DNA from: Neocallimastix lanati (nom. inval.)
Lineage: Eukaryota > Neocallimastigomycota > Neocallimastigomycetes > Neocallimastigales > Neocallimastigaceae
Reading direction: 5' to 3'
Length of the DNA stretch: 64,000 nucleotides
NCBI GenBank assembly: GCA_016946835.1
Contig: JACVTC010000065.1
Span: forward strand, 476,001 to 540,000
The notes beneath the pieces were generated by a model that was not told where the DNA came from, did not search any database, and worked only from the letters and a program-made list of their open reading frames with translations. Made by a program: the position numbers and the translations under genes. Every line of letters begins with the position of its first letter. Within the stretch, counting starts at the first letter, position 1. Below, piece by piece: positions 56,970 to 64,000 of this stretch.

Positions 56970-57034
56970 TACGCCATCTCAAAAAGCATGTGGCTTATAT
57001 CTATTCACGTGCGGTTCCGAAACGCGCTCTCCCC
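56970..57034. repeat. Right terminal inverted repeat of the MULE
   Basis: CGGTTCCGAAACGCGCTCTCCCC at 57012-57034 on the plus strand. TTCCGAAACGC (57015-57025) is the exact complement of 51478-51488. CATGTGGCTTATAT at 56987-57000 repeats the left subterminal TGTGGCTTATAT in direct orientation. Confidence 0.85.
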
Positions 57035-57530
57035 AAAATGAAATATTCAAACCTTAATTAATATAAAATAGTTTTTATAATTCAAACATAAATTAATGTC
57101 ATAAATCACATTTAAATCGAATGATTTTATAATATTCTTAAAATATGGCTTGATTTCTATTTATTAATTATATTTATAATTTATAATAAAATTTATAGCA
57201 TAAATTGTTTTAATTTTATTCTTATTATTTTATATTTATATTTATATAATTTTATATATAAACATAAAAATTCATTAAATAGTTTATTTTAATTACAAGA
57301 ACAATTAATTAAATAGTTAATTATAACTAAAATAACATAAAAATAAAACATTTCCTCTGAATTTAAGAAAATGTGTGTGAGAAAGAGAAAGTTGTTAAGA
57401 TAGTTTTATTAAATGTTTAACCAAGTATAATTATTTTTTTTTTTTACTAAAATAAATGTACATGTATACAATTATAATAATATAATTTAAATAAATAATT
57501 TAATAATACTTTAATAAATTTAATAAATTA

Positions 57531-57566
57531 ATCCCCAACAATGACCCTTTGGTTATTGTTGGGGAT
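57531..57566. other. Strong 16-bp hairpin
   Basis: ATCCCCAACAATGACC (57531-57546), loop CTTT, then GGTTATTGTTGGGGAT (57551-57566). All 16 pairs match except one G-T wobble, and this is one of the few G/C-rich runs around. No U-run follows that would make a terminator. Function unknown. Confidence 0.8.
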
Positions 57567-57719
57567 AGAACTATTATATATATAATTTTTTTCTTATCTA
57601 AAATTATCTAAAATTATTATTATTTTAAGTTAATAAATTAAATTCAATTATTAAATAAATAAAAATTTGTTTATTAAAAATAGAAAAAAACATTTCTTTA
57701 TATATAGAAAATTGAGAGG

Positions 57720-57905
57720 ATTAGTGTAGTTATTTCTTCCTCGGTGATGATTCAGGAAATTACTGATAAGAAGCCTGTCTTATAACGTGGGGTATAGGAA
57801 ATATTTTTTTATATTAGTCTTGTTTTAAGAGAGGCCCAAGTCGACGCCTAAACAGCATGGCAAAGTATCCAGTAAATATCTGATCCGTTAAATAAGATAT
57901 AACAT
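57720..57905. other. Higher-GC non-coding island
   Basis: About 185 bases (GATGATTCAGGAAATTACTG, CGTGGGGTATAGG, GAGAGGCCCAAGTCGACGCC) stand out from the AT background without an ORF. A TGATGA-like and a CTGA box are present but spacing and flanking stems do not make a convincing snoRNA. It may be the leader/LTR end of the minus-strand gypsy remnant to the right, as a similar island lies upstream of gag at 18370-18580. Confidence 0.3.
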
Positions 57906-58204
57906 TAATCAAAAAAAAAAAAAAAATAAAAAAAGGAATGATTAAATTTCATATAGAAAATTTTTATATTTTTTTATGATTATGATTATTATTATAAATT
58001 ATTATAAAGTAAGGAATTAATCCTCTCCATTAGAGAATATTGATTTTATTTTTAAGATTCTATTGAAATATTTCATTTATATTATTTTATTAATAATACA
58101 GTTTTTTTTTAACAATTCAAATATTATTAAGAAATACAAAAAAATATAATAGTAATTAAAAAAATAATAATAATAATAATTGTAATAACTAAATGAATAG
58201 CTAA

Positions 58205-58760
58205 CTTTTTTTTTTTTTTTTTTTAGATACTCATTGGAATTTTTTGTTGTTAATGTTCTTGAAGGGTGTTCCATTAATGAATATTATTCAATATAACTTC
58301 TGCTACTACATCTTTCCAGAACTATTGACTTAATTTATGAAAAGAATTAAATATTTAGGTTTTAGAAGAGATAATTATAATTATCATATCAATAAATTTT
58401 TCTATTTTATCATTTTATTGTGGATGATAAGGGTATGTTGAATGAATGATGGAATATCAAAATCAATGAAAAAAAAAAAATAAAAGTTATTTTGTTTTTG
58501 TTTCACGATATATGTAGATATATTTAATTTATTTATCTAAATGAATTTATTTTTTTATTTCATTGAACCAATTATAAAAATATGATTAAAACTTTTTTTT
58601 TTTTTTTTTACTTTACAGAAAAGAGAATTCTACCATATCTTCTATGATTAATGAATATATATATATTTATTTATTTTTATCGATAGAATCTGGTATTGTC
58701 TTAACTAGATCCATTTGTATCGGTTCAAAAATTTTATTGGATCCTATAATATCTTTTTTT
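58205..58760 (-). pseudogene. Ty3/gypsy integrase remnant, minus strand
   Basis: From 58760 down, KIFEPIQMDLVKTIPDSIDK then NK, a TAA and YSLIIEDMVEF, resembling the start of the integrase core with its first Asp. From about 58460 down, HSTYPYHPQ, a TAA, then NDKIEKFIDMIIIIISSKT with the third acidic residue in a PYHPQ...EKF context, and FWKDVVAEVILNN. Many stops, and the middle with the second Asp is lost. No protein is made. Confidence 0.65.
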
Positions 58761-59397
58761 TTGTTGATTTTAATATATAATGTTGATTAGAAATTTCTAT
58801 TCTTCAAAGTTAGTTTTTTGTTGAGGTACTCATCTGATTGAAGCCTAATTTCTTGAGACAGATCAATAATATCATACTAAATTTATTTTTTTTTTTTAGA
58901 TTATTTATTTAATATTAAAATTAAAAATTATTCAATTAATATTTAATTAATATTTATTATAAGGTATTTATAAGGTATTGAAATTTTTACATGAAAAACA
59001 TATATTTGCTCTTTCTATGAATTGTAATGTTAAAATTAAATATTATATTTATCAATTATTAGATATTGACCTTTTTTTTTTTTATTTTTTATTATTTCTA
59101 TATTAAGGAAGCTTATTTTTTTCCGTAAATTTTTAAAAGTAATGTTTAGATTCTTTTGAAATAGTTGTAGAGAGCATGTGAGCATATCTTTTAGCTTTAG
59201 ATTCTTTCCGTTGGGTTTCATAAGACTTTTAATAATTTACAGAATTTTTTGTTAAATTTTTTGTTAAATTTTTTTTTTTTTGGAAGAGGTCTGGCCACTA
59301 CAGTAACCAGTATTGTCCTAAACCGTGATTAAGCTTGTATATTTTTATTATTACATTTAAAAAGAATATTCTAATATAAATAAATAAATAAATAAAT
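58761..59397. other. Decayed region left of copia copy 3
   Basis: Probably the upstream part of the same minus-strand gypsy element, but only short pieces such as LSQEIRLQSDEYLNKKLTLK (near 58860) are readable. The 61-codon minus ORF at 59036-59221 has no recognisable domain. Confidence 0.35.
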
Positions 59398-59643
59398 TAT
59401 TAAAGTTCAATATAATATTTAAACTTTGTATATTAAAGTATTATATATATTTATAATGTTTGATTATGTAATAACTTGTATGTAAAATATAAAAAAGGAA
59501 AATTATTTTATAAATTTAATATTTGGAGTTTTTTTTAAATGATTTTACTGAATTATATGTATAAATAAAAATAAATAAAATTTAATTACCCAATAATATA
59601 TTTTTATAGTGAATATATCACATTTTATATTGACTCCTTAACA
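59398..59643 (+). repeat. 5' LTR of copia copy 3
   Basis: Starts TATTAAAGTTCAATATAATA (the first bases TG have become TA) and ends GACTCCTTAACA. Diverged direct repeat of 63551-63792; both contain AATAACTTGTATGTAAA and TTTTTATAGTGAATATATCA. Confidence 0.88.
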
Positions 59644-59657
59644 GATTAAGAGTCTCA
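59644..59657 (+). promoter_or_regulatory. Half-tRNA primer-binding site of copia copy 3
   Basis: GATTAAGAGTCTCA directly after the LTR, identical to 8447 and 19073 although the LTRs around them are unrelated. Confidence 0.75.
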
Positions 59658-59748
59658 TTAAGTAAGGGACCAACTATTAATTTTTTAATATTAAAATGTT
59701 TTAATGATATTAATTATTTTAAAATATAATTAATTATTTTTTTTATTA

Positions 59749-60870
59749 ATGTTTCAAAGAATGGCTAAAAGAAAAAGTAACAATGGTAATCATAATGAAG
59801 AGTGTTCGATTTCATCGACTTCAACTGATAATAAGGACAACGAATTGATCTCTTTTTATGAAGATGATGAATCTAATGATAAAAAGATCATCATTAATAA
59901 ATATTATGGAAATGTAACAAAATCCGTTTTTTTTGAAAGTAAAGATTTCAAATTAAATAAAGAAAATTTTTTTAAGATTGGTATGAGTCATTAAAAAAGA
60001 CATCTAATTTGCCAATGATTTGGATACTTTTATTGAAAATGAAATTCAATTTTCGGAAGATGAACAGAAGTCAAATAAAATCAGATAATGCTGTTCAATC
60101 CATTATTATAAACAATTTTGAAAAATCAAATCAAGAATATTTACGAGGATGTAAAACTGCTTATTGGCATGATTGAAAGATTACAAAAACCGTTTCTATC
60201 AATCTTGACAAGCACTCCTAAATATTCTAGAATATAAAGTGATTAACCTTTAGTTAATTAACAATGATTATATTTCAATATATGTCAACAACTTAAATAA
60301 TATCTTTGAACAGCATAAAAATGAATGTAATTATATAAAAAGAATATCTTTTGATGAAGAGACAAAACTTTTTATATGCAGTAAATGAATTAGATAAAAT
60401 TGGTATTAGTATTAAACTCACCACTAATTTATTGATACGAAAGGTTTGATGATCTTATAAAAGAATTAAAAAAAAAGGCAAGTTTTTTTTTTTTTTTTTT
60501 TTTGAAAAGGTCGAAATTTTTTAGATTTAAAAGTACAGTCATTAAAGATTTAAGTGTCAATAATATAAATAGAAACAATAGGAATAATAATAAAAATTAT
60601 AATAAGAATTTTGATAATAAAATTCATAATGATTATTATTGTCATATAATGTAGGACTAAAAGTCACTCTACTGACCATTGTATATATTATTTTTTAATT
60701 AAAGAAAACAATAAATCAAATGATAATAACAATAGAAGTTATAATACTATTAATAATAAAAATAATAATTCTTCTAAAGGATATAGCAAATATAATTATC
60801 ACTTTGGTAATATTATTAATTATAATAAAAATGATAATTTTACTAACAATATCAATAAATTTTGTCGAAA
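59749..60870 (+). pseudogene. Copia copy 3 gag
   Basis: An ATG at 59749 opens MFQRMAKRKSNNGNHNEECS and closes at 59994 (KIGMSH). Later pieces in other frames include a capsid-like stretch and an Asn-rich tail (NNRNNNKNYNKNFDNK, near 60590). A T-run at 60487-60503 is one of several indels. A zinc knuckle is not preserved. Confidence 0.65.
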
Positions 60871-61520
60871 ATTGATGGCAATGAAGATGAAGTATACATT
60901 GATTTTACAGAAAGTATTTTAATCATTCAAAACTGTAAAAAAACAACAATAAATAATATTACTAATTTCACTCATTGGATCATTGATAGTGGTATTGGTA
61001 TCAATTTAACTAATAACATAAACAATCTAAATGATTTAAATAAAGTAAATAATAAAAATATTACTTATCCAAATGGTAATTTAGATAAAACTGAAAAATG
61101 GAAGTACTTTCAATGGAAAATTTAAAAATTGCCATTTTGTTCTTTCAAAGGTTTATTACACCTCAAATATTAAAAACAATTTAATATCCACTCATTCAAT
61201 TCTCAAAAATGGATGTACTATAATTATGAAACCCTTAAATAACAAAGATCGTTTTACAAATATTCAAAAATAAAAATTTAATTGTAATTATCTTTACAAA
61301 ATGATGAAATTTTATTCACTTTTGATTTAGTACCTACAAATAATAGAGTTACCAAAAAATTTTGTATACAATACAGACACTAATTTATGGCATGTTCGTT
61401 TAGACCATTATTATAATAATAATATTAAAGATTTTGTTATTGAGCATACTAAAAGTCATAATGATAACTATATTGATTCTATTATCAATTTCAAAGATTT
61501 TTTAATTGAGGGGGAAAGTT
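60871..61520 (+). pseudogene. Copia copy 3 protease and pre-integrase
   Basis: The frame covering 60862-61125 holds the protease site HWIIDSGIGINLTNN near 60976-61020. After frame changes, NTDTNLWHVRLDHYYNNNIK (about 61372-61430) is the pre-integrase region, but the reading passes directly into NFKDFLIEGESYSN and an Asn-rich linker. The integrase core with its DDE residues is absent. Confidence 0.75.
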
Positions 61521-63455
61521 ATAGTAATATTAATAATATAATAATTTATTCACAATTAAGGAATCCTTCAAATACTATTTCTACTAATTATAATAATAAT
61601 AATAATAATATCATTAATATTAATAATAATTATAATATCAACGATAATAATAATAATTATAATAAGAATAATGATAATTATAAAAACGATAATATTAATA
61701 TTGAAACAAAAATTATAAATCAATCATTTGAGGAAGAAAATGAATACCCTAGTGAATCTGATAATGAATTTTTATGTGAAAGAAAGCTTAAATATATAAA
61801 CAAGAAAAGATCTCATAGCAATAACTCTTATGATACAGATGAAGAAAATTTAAATTTCCAGAAAAGAAAGATTAAATTCTAATAATAATATAAGATTTAA
61901 AATTTAAAATATTTAAAACAAACATTCCAATCACTTACCAACAAGCAATTAATTCATCAGAAGGTGAGGAATGGAAAATTGCTATAAATAATGAATTAAC
62001 AAACATGTATGATAATAATGTAATGGAAGTGGTAGAGAATATACTTAATGATGTGAATATAATAGGCACTAAATGGGCTTTTCTTAAAAAGATAATAAAA
62101 AGAAAAAGAAAAAAAAAAAAGGAAACTAGTGGCACTTGAATGTCAACAAGTTGAAGGGGAAGATTTTATAGAAATATATTCTCCAATAGTCCAAGCAGAT
62201 AGTCTAAGACTTATAGTTGCCATCGCATCAAAATATGACTGGAAGTTAAAACAATTGGACATAAAAGCCTCTTACCTTGATTTGGAAGAAGATATTTATA
62301 CAAAAATACCTTTTGGAGATAAAAATATTAATACGAATAAATTATGGTTAATTAAGAAAGCTCTTTATAGTTTGAAACAAGTGGGAAGAATGTAGTATAA
62401 CGAAATATCACAATATCTGGTAAGAATAGAATTTAAAAAATACAAAACTGATAAATATCTCTTTGGGAAATAATAATTAAAAAATAATAAATTGACATGT
62501 TTACTAACATTATATGTAGATGATATTTTAATAAAAGGAATTAAAAATGAAATAAACTATACTGTAAACAAATTAAAAGATAAATATAAAATTTCTGAAG
62601 ATTCTAATGCGACTAAAATAATGAGAATAAATATTTATAAAACAAAGTAATGATTATAAAATAAATCAGATAGATTATATTAATAAAATAATAGAAAAAT
62701 ATAATATGAAAAAAAAACAAAAACAAATATAAACATCATGTAGGAAAATTATGGAATATGAAAGAAGTAATTTAAATTTAATAGATCCAAAAGAATATAA
62801 ATTTTTACTTGGTGTGTTACTATATACCCCTGTAAAGTTAAGGCCTGATATAATGTTTTCTGTAAGGGAGGCCTCAAGAATATGTGAAAATCCAACAGAA
62901 GCTGATTATAAAAATTTAATGAATATCTTACAATATTTAAAAAGGTACATAAAATAAATCTATATATTATAATAAAGATAATAAATATATCGGATACTCG
63001 GATTCAGATTTTGCCAATGATGAAAAGACGAGAAGATCTACAAGGGGATATATATTTTTACATGGAAAAAGCCCTATTTCATGGAAATCTCAGTTACAGA
63101 AAAACGTAAACATTACCTACTGCTGAAGCTGAATTTGTTTGTTAGTCTTATTGAATGTACTAAACCAAGCTTTATGGTTCAAAAATTTATCTAAAAAAAA
63201 AAATTTTTTTTAATCAAAATATAAAATTTAAAATTATGGTAGATAACAAAGCATGTATTGCAGGTAGCTCAAGTTAGAAATTCTAAAGGAAAATGTTAAG
63301 CATAATAGATATATGATATAAATTTATTCAAGAAAAGATTATGAAAAATGAAATTGAATTAGAATACATTAATACCGAAAATATGTGAACTAATCCATTA
63401 ACTAAAAGAATTTCAGGAGTACGAATGTCAAAATTCACAAATTTTATTTAAAGAA
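61521..63455 (+). pseudogene. Copia copy 3 reverse transcriptase and RNase H
   Basis: Asn-rich linker, then RT from about 61930 (YQQAINSSEGEEWKIAINNE, GTKWAFLKK), an A-run frameshift near 62110, LKQLDIKASYLDLEEDIYTK, KKALYSLKQVGRM followed by a TAG, and the catalytic YVDD at about 62514-62525. Further on LRPDIMFSVREASRICENPT (62840-62900) and RNase H pieces (YSDSDFANDEKTRRSTRG-like, near 63000). At least five stops or frameshifts. Confidence 0.82.
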
Positions 63456-63550
63456 TAATAATTCTTAATTGTAAATAATAATAAAAATAAAAAAAAAAAA
63501 GTACTGTATACAATAATAAAAATATTATATAATACTTAATGTAGAGGGAA

Positions 63551-63792
63551 TGTTAAAATTCAACATAATATTTAAACATCGTGCATTAAAGTATTATAAA
63601 TATTTATAATAATTGATGATGGAATAACTTGTATGTAAACTGTAAAAAGGAAAATTATTTTTTTAAAATTAATATTTGGAGTTTTTTAAAAGATTTTATT
63701 GAAAAATATATAAATAAAAATATATAAAATTAAATTATGTAATAATACATTTTTATAGTGAATATATCATATTTTATATTGACATCTTTACA
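63551..63792 (+). repeat. 3' LTR of copia copy 3
   Basis: Starts TGTTAAAATTCAACATAATA and ends GACATCTTTACA, directly before the TAAAT duplication. Confidence 0.9.
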
Positions 63793-63797
63793 TAAAT

Positions 63798-64000
63798 AAA
63801 TAAATAATTAATTAATTAATAATAAATTTATTTTTTCATATATTCATTCATTATTTAATTCAACAATTAATCTTATAATGATATTTCGATTCATGCTTTT
63901 TTAATTATTACATCATTTTTAAATCTTTATAAAATATATATATTACAGAAAAAATGTGTATATAATATAAATATAATTTATGATTTTTTTCTTTTTTTTT
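63798..64000. other. AT-rich right flank
   Basis: No ORF, repeat or motif beyond short TAAAT/TTCAT runs. Confidence 0.5.

Larger units (their letters stand above)
51469..57034. mobile_element. Mutator-like DNA transposon (MULE), apparently complete
   Basis: The left end reads GGGGGTGGTGCGTTTCGGAA and the right end, on the other strand, GGGGAGAGCGCGTTTCGGAA; the 11-base core GCGTTTCGGAA starts nine bases in from both ends. The element is flanked by the perfect 9-bp duplication AAAATGAAA (51460-51468 and 57035-57043), the size typical of Mutator elements. It carries one FLYWCH-MULE transposase on the minus strand. The left half is filled with pentanucleotide and 47-bp repeats and the right end with a 180-bp tandem repeat. 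With an open transposase and matching ends it may be mobile. Confidence 0.88.
59398..63792 (+). mobile_element. Ty1/copia LTR retrotransposon, copy 3 (internally deleted)
   Basis: LTRs at 59398-59643 and 63551-63792, flanked by the 5-bp duplication TAAAT (59393-59397 and 63793-63797). A half-tRNA primer site follows the 5' LTR and GTAGAGGGAA (63541-63550) precedes the 3' LTR. The 4.4-kb body has gag, protease, pre-integrase, RT and RNase H pieces, but the integrase core is missing. The two LTRs differ at many positions and every gene is broken, so this is the oldest of the three copia copies. Confidence 0.92.

Noticed and set aside
57720-57905. C/D-box snoRNA
   Set aside because: TGATGA and CTGA are present, but without terminal stem or correct spacing.

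Overview
The window comes from a nuclear genome that is extremely AT-rich, with asparagine-rich proteins, long A/T homopolymers, and introns or RNA genes that I could not identify with confidence. It looks like a fungus. A FLYWCH-MULE transposase, a chromodomain (chromovirus-type) LTR element, Asn-rich Ty1/copia elements and a secreted transglutaminase-like protein together fit an anaerobic gut fungus (Neocallimastigomycota) best. That assignment is inference from composition and family content, not from a marker gene.

Most of the window is a graveyard of nested mobile elements. From left to right: (1) 134-1262, a broken chromovirus-like reverse transcriptase/integrase; (2) about 1270-6870, a cluster of decayed ORFs including the C-terminal part of an RNA polymerase second-largest subunit and a D5-like (SF3) primase-helicase, read as remnants of a nucleocytoplasmic large DNA virus (NCLDV)-like insertion; (3) 8213-13827, a nearly complete Ty1/copia element with two LTRs; (4) 14880-18138, a minus-strand Ty3-like gag-protease remnant split by a solo LTR (16207-17374, target duplication ATTAT); (5) 18808-19086, an isolated copia LTR with primer-binding site; (6) 19762-32699, a second copia element bounded by a perfect AAAGT duplication and carrying three later insertions: a 5'-truncated chromovirus end flanked by a 49-bp duplication, a 2.37-kb LTR-type insertion in integrase (duplication GGTAC) and a 715-bp solo LTR in RNase H (duplication GTTAG); (7) 35302-39161, a Ty3/gypsy element with an open 967-codon pol.

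From 40 kb on the window is more host-like. There is a minus-strand block of unrecognised proteins (40676-44361), partly broken at homopolymers. Repeat-filled spacers follow, then an intact secreted protein with a transglutaminase-like fold but no catalytic cysteine (48714-49724), and an apparently intact 5.57-kb Mutator-like DNA transposon (51469-57034) with matched terminal inverted repeats, a perfect 9-bp target duplication and a FLYWCH-MULE transposase. That transposon also carries about 1.8 kb of pentanucleotide and 47-bp tandem repeats. The right end holds a decayed minus-strand gypsy integrase and a third, internally deleted copia element (59398-63792, duplication TAAAT).

The most unusual signal is shared by the copia-type elements. 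The base run directly after each 5' LTR is GATTAAGAGTCTCA (one variant GATTACGAGTCTCA), seen at four places. It is complementary to a tRNA-Lys(CUU) anticodon arm and lacks the TGG expected for pairing to a tRNA 3' end, which suggests priming by a 5' half-tRNA, as in Drosophila copia. The second main signal is the NCLDV-like remnant next to retroelements.
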